A stretch of 64,000 bases of DNA from Paenibacillus auburnensis (GTDB lineage: Bacteria; Bacillota; Bacilli; Paenibacillales; Paenibacillaceae): NCBI RefSeq assembly GCF_927798115.1, contig NZ_CAKMMG010000008.1, positions 124,001 through 188,000 on the forward strand, read 5' to 3'. This document shows, one piece after another, positions 24,707-32,688 of the stretch; positions within the stretch are counted from its first letter, which is position 1; the number at the start of each line of letters is the position of its first letter. The notes below the pieces were generated by a model that ran no database searches, was not told where the DNA came from, and saw nothing but the letters and a program-made list of their open reading frames with translations. A program made the position numbers and the translations under genes.

Positions 24707-25429
24707 ATGAGAATAGATGTATGGTCTGACTATGCCTGCCCCTTCTGCTACATCGGCAAAAGACGGCTGGAGCACGCGCTGAGCCAATTCGCAGATCGTG
24801 ACAAGGTGGAGGTTGTGTTCCGCAGCTTCCAGCTGGATCCGTCTGCACGGACGGATGAAACCAGAGATATCCATGACATGCTGGCTTCCAAGTATGGAAT
24901 GACCCGCGACAAAGCTCAGGCAATGAATGCCCAGCTGGCGGAACAGGCCAGTGGCGTCGGTCTGCAGTTCAACTTTGATACAGTGGTGCCAACCAATACC
25001 TTTGACGCTCACCGTTTGAATCATTATGCAGCTACCAAAGGCAAAGCCAAAGAAATGACCGAACGTCTGCTTAAAGCGTACTTTACCGATTCTGTGAATA
25101 TTGGGGACCGCAAAGTTCTGGCCCTTCTTGCATCAGAGGCGGGACTCGATGCAGCGGAAGCTTCGGCGGTGCTGGAAAACGGTGCTTATGCAGATGAAGT
25201 GAACCAGGATATCGCAGCGGCTCAGCAGTTAAACGTCACCGGCGTGCCGTTCTTCGTCTTCAATAATAAATATGCTGTATCCGGCGCCCAGCCTGGCCCG
25301 GTATTCACTGAGGTACTCGACACCGTGTGGGCCGAGGAGCAGAAGGCGCCGCAGTTGCAGGTTGTAGGACAGCCCAAGTCCCAGGCTCCCGATGCTGAGG
25401 GCTGCGATGACGGCTCCTGCAGCATCTGA
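24707..25429 (+). CDS. DsbA family oxidoreductase (FrnE-like)
   Basis: A 240-residue thioredoxin-fold protein of the FrnE/DsbA branch. The start is IDVWSDYACPFCYIGKRRLE, with the CPFC active site at ~11-14. A helical insertion lies between ~40 and 160, and the cis-Pro loop is VTGVPFFVFNNKYAVSGAQ. There is no signal peptide, so it is cytosolic, which fits FrnE proteins linked to oxidative stress. The C-terminal CDDGSCSI carries two more Cys that may form a disulfide or bind metal. TAGGAGGAAATCACA precedes the ATG, and a palindromic pair upstream may regulate it. Confidence 0.92.
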   Translation: MRIDVWSDYACPFCYIGKRRLEHALSQFADRDKVEVVFRSFQLDPSARTDETRDIHDMLASKYGMTRDKAQAMNAQLAEQASGVGLQFNFDTVVPTNTFDAHRLNHYAATKGKAKEMTERLLKAYFTDSVNIGDRKVLALLASEAGLDAAEASAVLENGAYADEVNQDIAAAQQLNVTGVPFFVFNNKYAVSGAQPGPVFTEVLDTVWAEEQKAPQLQVVGQPKSQAPDAEGCDDGSCSI

Positions 25430-25461
25430 TCCTGCGGATAGATGCCTAGCTCAAACTTGAA

Positions 25462-25500
25462 GAAAGCCCGTTCTCCAATCGCTGGAGAGCGGGCTTTTTG
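25462..25500 (+). terminator. Terminator after the DsbA-like gene
   Basis: Stem AAAGCCCG(T)TCTCCA / TGGAGA(G)CGGGCTTT followed by TTG. It lies between convergent genes and can also serve the minus strand. Confidence 0.88.
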
Positions 25501-25516
25501 GCGATGCTGTATCCTT

Positions 25517-27097
25517 CTATCTAAAAGAAGTCACCAGACCTGAAAGAAGTGTCCGCACATCATATTGATACTGGTTGATCGGTTCAACCGGGCGGTTAAC
25601 ACCCATCAGAGTATAGACGGCGATGCGCGCTGCTCTTACGGAGTACTCCTCGGTGAATACGACATCGTCCGGGATCTCGCAGAACTGGCTGATGAACGCC
25701 AGGTTAGTGGAGCCTTCAGGTACAACTTTCGGCCGGTCGCTGTTCAGCCGCGGCATGAACTGGGAAGTGATATATGGCATCATGCAAGGAATACAGTTGG
25801 CAGTGTCCATAATTTCGTCCTTGTGTGCTTCAAAATGCAGATGGCCGATCAGCTCCTGCATAATTTCTTCCCCGGTACAGTCGCACATTCTTTTCTTGAC
25901 GAAATCGCCGACATTGTCCGGATACAGCCCGTAGCCCCAGAACACTTTGACATGTTCCGGCTGTCCCCGGAAATGCGGCTGGAAGGCCAGCACCACCGAC
26001 ATGAACCAGCTGGAATCCTTGAAGGTGACCAGTGCGCCGGTGCCGGCACGATTACGGGTGAATTTCTCCATCAGGTCGAAGAAGTCGGAATCCTGGAAGG
26101 TTACCGTGAAGGACTCCCATTTGGATTCATCGACATGATCATCGAAGGCAGAGGGATTACCGAGTCCCGGTTTCTTGGCGGCGATGTTCTCCCACAGCTT
26201 CCATGAGCTGCCTTTGCCGTTGAGGCGGGGAGCGGAGGTCATCGATCCCAGGCTGGAGCCTTCGGTCATCGATCCGTTGGTGACAATGACGAGGTCGCCT
26301 TCCTGCACCTCAATAATATCCGGTACACCCTGGCGGGACACGTTCATCCCAGTAACCGTAATACCGTCGCCGTCCTTGAACTGCAGATCGGTTACGGTAC
26401 ATTTCAAGGTGAAGTCTACACCGAATGGCTCCAGGTACTTGTGCAGCGGCAGGATAATGGAGTCATATTGGTTGTACGGCGTGCGGGTTACCCCTTCCAG
26501 GGTTTGAATTCTCGGGAATTCATGCATGAAGCGGAGCATGTACCGTTTGAACTCGACCGCACTGTGCCACGGCTGGAAGGCGAAGGTGGTGGCCCACATG
26601 TACCAGAAGTTTGTCTTGAAAAAGTGCGGGCCGAACCAGTCGTTGATCCGCGCCTTGCCCATGGCTTCTTCCGGCGTAATGATCAGCTTGCCCATCGCCA
26701 GCCGGTCCGCCATATCGAAGCCCATAGACATTACATCCTGCACTTCGCCTTTGCTGTCGACCAGACGCGCATTGGAATGAGTCGGGTTAGCGGTGTCAAA
26801 GGCAATGATTTCTTCACGCACCGATTGTCCCGGATGGTCAATGGACGGAATTGTATTTAAAAGCTCCCATAGATTCTCGTAAGCTTCATCATTAAGCATC
26901 CGTCCGCCGCGGATAACATATCCGTGCTCCACGTCGCCTGCCCCGTCATTGCTGCCGCCGAGGATTTTCATCTCTTCAATAATGTGAATGTTCTGTCCGG
27001 GAAAATCACAGTCTCTGACGAGATAAACCGCACCTGCAAGGGATGCAATTCCACCGCCGACAAAATAAACCTGCTGGTTACCGTACTCTTTTTTCAC
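25517..27097 (-). CDS. ohyA: Oleate hydratase (myosin-cross-reactive antigen family)
   Basis: This FAD-dependent enzyme adds water to the cis-9 double bond of oleate and related fatty acids. The dinucleotide motif YFVGGGIASLAGAVYLVRD is near the N terminus. ILGGSNDGAGD, GGRMLNDEAYENLWELL, SMTEGSSLGSMTSAP and NCIPCMMPYITSQFMPR are family hallmarks. I start at GTG 27097 (VKKEYGNQ) because GGAGG lies eight bases upstream. The in-frame extension to 27256 lacks a binding site. The protein is then 526 residues, a little shorter than the ~570-590 of many hydratases. A TetR gene lies upstream in the same direction, with a palindromic operator between. Confidence 0.93.
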   Translation of the reverse strand: MKKEYGNQQVYFVGGGIASLAGAVYLVRDCDFPGQNIHIIEEMKILGGSNDGAGDVEHGYVIRGGRMLNDEAYENLWELLNTIPSIDHPGQSVREEIIAFDTANPTHSNARLVDSKGEVQDVMSMGFDMADRLAMGKLIITPEEAMGKARINDWFGPHFFKTNFWYMWATTFAFQPWHSAVEFKRYMLRFMHEFPRIQTLEGVTRTPYNQYDSIILPLHKYLEPFGVDFTLKCTVTDLQFKDGDGITVTGMNVSRQGVPDIIEVQEGDLVIVTNGSMTEGSSLGSMTSAPRLNGKGSSWKLWENIAAKKPGLGNPSAFDDHVDESKWESFTVTFQDSDFFDLMEKFTRNRAGTGALVTFKDSSWFMSVVLAFQPHFRGQPEHVKVFWGYGLYPDNVGDFVKKRMCDCTGEEIMQELIGHLHFEAHKDEIMDTANCIPCMMPYITSQFMPRLNSDRPKVVPEGSTNLAFISQFCEIPDDVVFTEEYSVRAARIAVYTLMGVNRPVEPINQYQYDVRTLLSGLVTSFR

Positions 27098-27224
27098 AAA
27101 AGTCGCCTCCATAGGGTTGCTGATTACTGTTACTCTGTTGCTGTCCCTAATGTAATACACGGGTAGCACATAAGGTATAATCAAAACCGCCGGAGTGTAA
27201 GGATTTTGGTCATTTGGCAGAAAG

Positions 27225-27241
27225 TGTCTAGTTTTTAGACA
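27225..27241. promoter_or_regulatory. Palindromic operator candidate upstream of oleate hydratase
   Basis: A perfect 17-base dyad: TGTCTA, a five-base spacer GTTTT, and TAGACA. It lies ~130 bases upstream of the ohyA start and right after the tetR terminator, a size typical for TetR-family operators. Autoregulation of tetR by this site is not obvious from its position. Confidence 0.65.
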
Positions 27242-27273
27242 AAAAAAGCCGCGCAACCCAAGGTTACGTCAGC
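27241..27273 (-). terminator. Terminator of the tetR gene
   Basis: On the minus strand, GCTG(A)CGTAACC pairs with GGTTGCGCGGC, with one bulge, one wobble and a TTG loop, followed by TTTTTTT. It begins inside the last codons of the tetR gene. Confidence 0.75.
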
Positions 27274-27833
27274 TTCTTCTCGTATTTATGGAGCGCTCTG
27301 GTGAAGTTGCCCTCAATCAGCACGCTGAGCTGTTCAATGATATGTTTCGGCTGATCCTTCATGCCTCCGCGCATCCACTGAATGACAAGCCCGGTAAAGG
27401 CCAGGGTATAGAAGTTGGCAATAAACCGCTTTTCCTCACTACTGACCTCCATTCCGGCTGACAGCTCTTGAATCACACCCATCACGAGGTCGTTCGTCAC
27501 ATCATACAGATAGGCGTCCAGATGGGTTCTGCCAAGCGAATCCAGTGTGTTGTAGCAGAAGGCTTTGTTGCTCTCGATATAACAGAAGATCCGGTAAAAT
27601 CCGTCTGTCCATGTGCTGTAGCTGCGGTACTTGGCAATGCTCTCCACCGCTTCTGTCCGGTAAATCCAGCCCAAGAGCTCGAAGATATCCTGAAAATGAT
27701 AATAAAAGGTCTGACGGTTCAGCCCGCAATCGTCGACCAGATGCCTGACGGTAATTTTGTTCAGCGGGGTGTGCTCCATCAGCTGTTTTAACGAATGGGC
27801 AAGCGCATTTTTGGTCAGAAAGGAAGTGGACAC
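27264..27833 (-). CDS. TetR family regulator (DhaS/TetR_C_8 type), probable ohyA repressor
   Basis: A 189-residue regulator with an N-terminal helix-turn-helix (TPLNKITVRHLVDDCGLNRQTF, in parts, then YYHFQDIFELLGWIY). The C-terminal domain is rich in aromatic residues and similar to regulators such as DhaS. The start is GTG, preceded by GAGGTGATC. Its gene is followed by a terminator, and then comes oleate hydratase with a palindromic operator. Control of ohyA by fatty acids is the simplest explanation, but the ligand is inferred only from context. Confidence 0.88.
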   Translation of the reverse strand: MSTSFLTKNALAHSLKQLMEHTPLNKITVRHLVDDCGLNRQTFYYHFQDIFELLGWIYRTEAVESIAKYRSYSTWTDGFYRIFCYIESNKAFCYNTLDSLGRTHLDAYLYDVTNDLVMGVIQELSAGMEVSSEEKRFIANFYTLAFTGLVIQWMRGGMKDQPKHIIEQLSVLIEGNFTRALHKYEKKLT

Positions 27834-27895
27834 GGCTTTTGATCACCTCATCTTGTAGTCCTGTAACAGACGCTAATGCAGTAAAAAAGGCGGGT

Positions 27896-28291
27896 TTACA
27901 CCTGACGCCGGCGTTTGATCAGCAGATATACACCTTCCGCAGCCAGACCTAGGACGAATCCTCCCAGCATAAACATTCCGAAGGACAGAAATCCCGCCAG
28001 ATCCTCCCAGCCGGACATATCCCTGTACGTATAGCTGGCCATTACAACAAACCCGATAAAAATTCCAGCCGTTGAGCAGATCCAGAGCAGCCGGGCACCC
28101 AGCCAGCCCAAAAGATGGATCACTCCGGAAACGACCAGGGCCAGCAGGGCAAAACGAAGGGCAATCAGCGCATTAAACGGTTCTTCCAGCAGCAGAAAAC
28201 GGTGCAGAATCAGCAGCAGCCAGAGCAGGACTCCGTAAACGGCCATCCAGCGGAACCATGAATTGCTTTTGACAGGCGGCAGGAGGTTCAT
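27896..28291 (-). CDS. Four-helix membrane protein of unknown function
   Basis: A 131-residue protein with four clear membrane segments: WMAVYGVLLWLLLILHRFLLL, FALLALVVSGVIHLLGW, LLWICSTAGIFIGFVVMAS and GFLSFGMFMLGGFVLGLAAE (approximately). It has a basic C-terminal end (KRRRQV). I do not recognise the family. It is encoded just downstream of the 171-residue hypothetical gene on the same strand, so it may be co-transcribed with it. No functional clue is visible. Confidence 0.65.
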   Translation of the reverse strand: MNLLPPVKSNSWFRWMAVYGVLLWLLLILHRFLLLEEPFNALIALRFALLALVVSGVIHLLGWLGARLLWICSTAGIFIGFVVMASYTYRDMSGWEDLAGFLSFGMFMLGGFVLGLAAEGVYLLIKRRRQV

Positions 28292-28317
28292 GGCTAAAGG
28301 TTCACCCCATTCTTAGT

Positions 28318-28833
28318 TTATACCCCTTCCAGCTCTTCTGCGCTTTGCAGCAGATATTTCAGCAGGTCGGGAATATCTTCCATTTGCGCTTCGGTAATTT
28401 GACGGTTGAACGTCAGTTGAATACAGTTGTGGTAAGTATCGCCTTCTTCACCATAACAGAAGCTGAGTGATTGCTCAGGCTTCAGATCAGGCCCCCAGAT
28501 GCCGGAGAGAATGCGTTCAATCGCCGGACACTGAAGCGATACATCTTCAATTTCCATATAAAAGCGGAGCAGGAGACTGCAGCCGGGATCGCTGCCCGGG
28601 GTTTCCAGGATTTCATCGCTCAAATCCTTCACCGACGAGAGGAGCACAACCTCAGAAGTGACTTTGAAGCCGCCGCTCAGTTTGAACGACAATGTGAATT
28701 CCCTGGACATCAGCGCCAGATTGAGCAAGTCGGTTCGGTCCGTGATGATGAGGATTCCATCCAGATTGTCATAATCGTACAGCTGGTTCTCAAGGGAAAC
28801 TTTAATATTGTCAAAAACAGTAGGATGGAACAA
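28318..28833 (-). CDS. Hypothetical soluble protein, 171 residues
   Basis: A hydrophilic, acidic protein with alternating strands and helices. It begins MFHPTVFDNIKVSLENQLYD and has two Cys (CSLLLRFYMEIED and FCYGEEGDTYHNC regions). I do not recognise its family or any catalytic motif. Codon use and a typical start with AAGGTGC-like upstream sequence support it as a real gene. It lies upstream of the membrane protein gene with a 26-base gap. Function unknown. Confidence 0.6.
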   Translation of the reverse strand: MFHPTVFDNIKVSLENQLYDYDNLDGILIITDRTDLLNLALMSREFTLSFKLSGGFKVTSEVVLLSSVKDLSDEILETPGSDPGCSLLLRFYMEIEDVSLQCPAIERILSGIWGPDLKPEQSLSFCYGEEGDTYHNCIQLTFNRQITEAQMEDIPDLLKYLLQSAEELEGV

Positions 28834-28953
28834 GTGCGCACCTTCTCGGCATTTCTCTTTATTGTACCATGACGCAAAAAGGAGTGAAAATGTTCCCTAA
28901 TTTGATTTATTCTATAAGGCGAGACAGAATATATTATTTTAGCCCATACAGGC

Positions 28954-28998
28954 AAGGGGTGCCCAAGCAGCGCAGCTGCAGGAACACCCCTTGTTTTT
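28954..28998 (+). terminator. Terminator-like hairpin facing the wrong way
   Basis: Stem AAGGGGTG (28954-28961) with CACCCCTT (28985-28992) and an inner GCAGC/GCTGC arm is followed by GTTTTTG on the plus strand. All nearby genes are on the minus strand. It sits downstream of the RluA gene, but the T-run is on the opposite side of the hairpin from where that transcript would need it. Confidence 0.55.
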
Positions 28999-29020
28999 GT
29001 GATTGTTAAAGTCCATAACG

Positions 29021-30052
29021 CTAGTTCGTCGGTGCAGGTGCGGTGTACTTCAGGAACGTTTTTGGAATTGGGCTCTCGAAGGTCAGCAGGTCTCCGGTTG
29101 TCGGGTGAATGAAAGAGAGGACACGGGCATGCAGGCCCAGCCGGCCGACCGCCTTGGTTTCTGCACCGTATTTCTTGTCTCCGGCAATGGGATGGCCGAT
29201 GTCCGCCAGATGTACGCGGATCTGATTTTTGCGCCCGGTTTCCAACCGTACTTCCAGTAGTGAGAAATGGCGGTTCGCCTGGATCAGCTTATAATGGGTC
29301 ACGGCATGCTGGCCGTCGCCCTCGTGGGGGCTGGAATACATTTTGAGCGTGGAGGTTTCTTTCAGCCAGGAGCTGATTGTGCCTTCAGCTTTTTTTACTG
29401 CACCTTCCACGAGTGCCACATAGGAGCGTTCCTTCACTGTATCCTTCCAGGTATTTTGCAGCTTCTGTTGAATCTGCTCGCTTTTGGCAAACATCATGAC
29501 GCCGGAGGTGTCGCGGTCCAGCCGGTGCACTACAAAAATGCGGTTGCGCGGATTTGTAAGGCGGACATGCTCCATCAGCTGGCGGTATGCCGTCTGTTCA
29601 TTTTCTTCACCCGTGGCGATTGACAGCAGTCCTGCATCCTTCTGGATCACAATCAGATCATCATCCTCATGGACGATAGTCAGCCCGACCATCTCTTTGG
29701 CCTGTACTTGCTTCTCCAGATCGATGGCTACCGTCTGACCAGGGTGGAGCTGGAAGTTATGCTGGGTAACGGCTTTGCCGTTCACCGATACTTGTCCGCG
29801 GGCCAGCAGCGATTTAATGGAATTGCGCCCGCGGTTCGTAAGGGTCTTCAGCAGAAAAGGGAGCAGCTCGGCAGGCTCAGCTACGGCGTAGGTTTTGACT
29901 GGAACCGGTGTTTTCGCTTTAGCGGCTTGGCCAAGCTTGCCGGCGGGTTTATTAGAATGGCTTCTTTCACCTGGTTTAGATTGTGATGGGGAGGAGGCTC
30001 CGGGTTTAGCGCCACGCTTGGACGCCTCTTTGGGATTTCTTCTCGTGTTCAT
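29021..30052 (-). CDS. RluA-type pseudouridine synthase
   Basis: A 343-residue pseudouridine synthase that isomerises uridines in rRNA or tRNA. After a ~55-residue, Ser/Pro/Lys-rich, probably disordered N-terminal extension comes an S4 RNA-binding domain (~65-115, NRGRNSIKSLLARGQVSVNG, in parts). The RluA catalytic domain has VVHRLDRDTSGVMMFAKS (catalytic Asp in the RLD motif) and GRKNQIRVHLADIGHPIAGDKKYG. RluA, RluC and RluD cannot be told apart here. The N-terminal extension is longer than in Bacillus homologues and may bind RNA nonspecifically. Confidence 0.92.
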   Translation of the reverse strand: MNTRRNPKEASKRGAKPGASSPSQSKPGERSHSNKPAGKLGQAAKAKTPVPVKTYAVAEPAELLPFLLKTLTNRGRNSIKSLLARGQVSVNGKAVTQHNFQLHPGQTVAIDLEKQVQAKEMVGLTIVHEDDDLIVIQKDAGLLSIATGEENEQTAYRQLMEHVRLTNPRNRIFVVHRLDRDTSGVMMFAKSEQIQQKLQNTWKDTVKERSYVALVEGAVKKAEGTISSWLKETSTLKMYSSPHEGDGQHAVTHYKLIQANRHFSLLEVRLETGRKNQIRVHLADIGHPIAGDKKYGAETKAVGRLGLHARVLSFIHPTTGDLLTFESPIPKTFLKYTAPAPTN

Positions 30053-30156
30053 GCATACATTCTCCGTCCTATAATAGAGTACTCCTCAATATACCATGGG
30101 CCGTGAAGAAATACTATGGAGCGGGTGGCACATGGGCTTCCCGGCAGAAGGAGGTA

Positions 30157-30342
30157 CTACAGATAAATCAGCAGACCGGCCAAGATCAGCAAAGCTGCAA
30201 CGGCGTAGCTCCAGCCCAGGATGGACGTAAACCTTTGTTCCCGGGTCCAGCCACTTGTCCTGTAGATATTCCGGTCCACAGCCAGCAGCACCAGCGCAGC
30301 AAACAGCAGAACCATAATGCTCCAGGCTAATAATCGGATCAT
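30157..30342 (-). CDS. 61-residue two-helix membrane protein next to the ger operon
   Basis: A small protein with two membrane segments (LLAWSIMVLLFAALVLLAV and WSYAVAALLILAGLLIYL) joined by a short polar loop containing DRNIYRTSGWTREQRF. AAAGGGGGAAAATCG precedes the ATG, a strong binding site. It is only 28 bases downstream of gerC and in the same direction, so it is probably the last gene of the germination operon. Small subunits are known in some Ger receptor systems (GerD or the 2TM D-subunits), which makes this a candidate D-type subunit, but the similarity is of topology only. Confidence 0.7.
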   Translation of the reverse strand: MIRLLAWSIMVLLFAALVLLAVDRNIYRTSGWTREQRFTSILGWSYAVAALLILAGLLIYL

Positions 30343-30370
30343 CGATTTTCCCCCTTTGAAGGGCTTTATT

Positions 30371-31591
30371 TTACCTGTCTTTCAGTCCCACCCGCCGCAA
30401 ATGCATATGCAGCTTAGCCTCCACCTGAATCCCGCCATAGATTTCTTCCCAGTCCTTTTTCTCGTGAATATGCTGCTTCCAGTACTGCGGGTGGCGGGCC
30501 CGGATGATTTCACCCATCCCGAAAATATCGGAATGATCAACCTGGGTGTGCCGGATCAGAGCACTGACAACACCCTGTGCCTGCTGATTGAACTCCAGCT
30601 CGATCTCATGCAGGGCAGCAGAAGAATTGACTGGCTGTTTGCTATCAAAGTGCTCCTCCAAATCCCCTTCCAAAAAAAGCTCATACACAAGACAAGGTTT
30701 TCCGTTTTGAATGGTACTGGATACTTTTGTAAAGCGACGGTTGGTTTTGATCATCACGATGCCCATGTTTTTGGTGGTGAACAAGGTCGAATAGCCGCCT
30801 GGGTCTATTCCCTGGACCGCCATGAATGCGCCGATTTCCAGCGGCTTCGTGGTGTTGACCATTTGATTGCCACTAAAATAAGCCAAGCCGTTAATGAGAA
30901 TGTTCTCTTTGTTACGCAGTGCTACATAAGGCAGATAGGCGCTTTGTCCCCATTTCGAATCTGCAGACCAGAACGTGCCGAGAAAATCTCGGGGGAATTT
31001 CCCGGTGATCACAGCTTTTTCCATCATGGACAGGATATAAAGAGTAGGCACCCTCTGCAAAGGAGGATCTACGTCCATGAATACTGAAGCTTTGCCCTCA
31101 GAGACCAGCAGCCAGGTTCTCCGCCTGATCTCGGGATTGCGCCGCAGATAATCATTCAGCTCTCCCATCCTTCCCCGGGCAATCTCCTCGCTGATGATGA
31201 TCACCCGCAGATGCACGAGATAACGGGGGTCGGCGATCTGCTGTTGCAGATTATTCATCGCATCATCCAGCGTGTGGCCCACCACGGTAACCACCCAGAC
31301 CGGGCTTGTCTTGGAGCCGCCGCTTGAACTCCCGCTCCCCGGACCCAGTGGTACACGGCCCGGGACGGCGATTTGTGCAGTTACAGTGATGAATTCTTTC
31401 GGCAGACTATCTTCGTTCAGATGAGTGACCTTCTCCTCCTGTGCCGCCTGTTCCGGAGAAGCAGCATCAATGGACAGTCCAAGCACCAGTGCGCGGTCCT
31501 CAATTTCAACCTGATCCCAGCAGCCTGCCAGAAGCAATGATGACATGATTAACACTGCAATTGTTAAGAGAAACCTCCGGATCAGCTTCAT
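30371..31591 (-). CDS. Ger(x)C family spore germination lipoprotein
   Basis: The C-subunit of a germinant receptor, 406 residues. The N-terminal signal ends with the lipobox LLLAGC, so it is lipid-anchored at the outer face of the spore inner membrane. WDQVEIEDRALVLGLSID after it is the classic GerAC start. The C-terminal third holds ALIRHTQVDHSDIFGMGE and HPQYWKQ, typical of the family. I chose the ATG (MKLIRRF) preceded by AAAGGAGCGTCAGG. A longer in-frame start lies 48 bases upstream. It overlaps the gerB stop by four bases. A Gly/Ser-rich stretch (GSGSSSGGSK) at ~90-100 is a local insertion. Confidence 0.93.
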   Translation of the reverse strand: MKLIRRFLLTIAVLIMSSLLLAGCWDQVEIEDRALVLGLSIDAASPEQAAQEEKVTHLNEDSLPKEFITVTAQIAVPGRVPLGPGSGSSSGGSKTSPVWVVTVVGHTLDDAMNNLQQQIADPRYLVHLRVIIISEEIARGRMGELNDYLRRNPEIRRRTWLLVSEGKASVFMDVDPPLQRVPTLYILSMMEKAVITGKFPRDFLGTFWSADSKWGQSAYLPYVALRNKENILINGLAYFSGNQMVNTTKPLEIGAFMAVQGIDPGGYSTLFTTKNMGIVMIKTNRRFTKVSSTIQNGKPCLVYELFLEGDLEEHFDSKQPVNSSAALHEIELEFNQQAQGVVSALIRHTQVDHSDIFGMGEIIRARHPQYWKQHIHEKKDWEEIYGGIQVEAKLHMHLRRVGLKDR

Positions 31592-32688
31592 CCTGACGCT
31601 CCTTTCTTCCGGAACCGGCGGAACAGGAACAGAGCCCACAGCAGAGCTACATATCCGGTCAATACCACGAGAGAAACATTCCCCAAGGTGAGCGACCAGG
31701 TATAGGTCTCGAAAACATTAGAAGGCAGCATGGCAGTGATAAAGACCAGAGGCAGAAGCACGGTAGAGGTGCTCCGCTGATCCTGGAAGTTACACAAATT
31801 CTGCAGCAGGACGGCTGCTAAATAATAGGTGGTGTACACAGTGGTGTAGACCGAAATGACCCACAGGACGATAAACAGTGCATCCAGCCGTTCCAGAAAC
31901 CCTTCGCCCACGGCTGCGGAGCGGGCGGATTCAAGGGTCGGATAGATTAGCAGCTTGGTCTCTTCCGAGCCGAACAGTCCTACTGAAGCTATGACGATCA
32001 GCAGATAGAGGAGGCCGGCAACGGCAATCCCGAGTGCGCCTGCACGTACTGCCTGTTTCGGTTTTTGCATATACGGAACCAGCAGGATGATCACAAAAGA
32101 GCTCTGAAACAGGTAGCTGGCTTCCCGGGCGCCTCTCCAAAACGAAACCGAGGGCATCGTCAGCACCGGCTGCAGATTCAGCAAGTCGATATTTCGCATG
32201 GAAATCAGCGTGATCAGAACAGTCGGGCCGATAATCAGCGGCAGATAGAAAAAATGGATATAGGAAAACTTGATGATACTCCTTCTGGCCGACAGCTGGC
32301 AGATCAGCAGCATAAGGAAGATCGTGGCTTCAATTGGCGTTTTCTTGTACAGCACGGTGGTAGCTACATCTCCGAACTGGCGCAAGGTAAGACCGGTGAG
32401 CAGGGTGAAGATCAGAAAAATCAGCAAAGTGAATACGAATGCGAGCGGGCCCCCGAGCAAGCGCCGGCTGAAGACAAACAGCGGCTCCCGGGGAAAGCGC
32501 CGGCACAGTGAAGCCAGCAGCCAGAAGGTGATGAAAGAAATAACGATGCCGCAGAAGGCAACAAAGGGAGCACTGCTGCCTCCGGCAATAGCCATATACC
32601 GGGGAAAGCTCAGAATCCCTACACCGATAATTGTGCTACTGATCACGGCTGCCGCTCGCAGCGTTGTGATCTGCCTTGGAGTGTTCAT
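31588..32688 (-). CDS. GerB family germinant receptor permease subunit
   Basis: The B-subunit of the germinant receptor, 366 residues, an APC-superfamily-like integral membrane protein with about ten membrane segments. It begins TPRQITTLRAAAVISSTIIGVGILSFPRYMA (in parts), the family start. The ATG at 32688 follows GGGAGGTGAAGCGG. It overlaps gerA by 53 bases, and gerC follows with a four-base overlap. It presumably forms the amino acid or nucleoside germinant binding site with GerA. The germinant itself cannot be inferred. Confidence 0.92.
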   Translation of the reverse strand: MNTPRQITTLRAAAVISSTIIGVGILSFPRYMAIAGGSSAPFVAFCGIVISFITFWLLASLCRRFPREPLFVFSRRLLGGPLAFVFTLLIFLIFTLLTGLTLRQFGDVATTVLYKKTPIEATIFLMLLICQLSARRSIIKFSYIHFFYLPLIIGPTVLITLISMRNIDLLNLQPVLTMPSVSFWRGAREASYLFQSSFVIILLVPYMQKPKQAVRAGALGIAVAGLLYLLIVIASVGLFGSEETKLLIYPTLESARSAAVGEGFLERLDALFIVLWVISVYTTVYTTYYLAAVLLQNLCNFQDQRSTSTVLLPLVFITAMLPSNVFETYTWSLTLGNVSLVVLTGYVALLWALFLFRRFRKKGASG

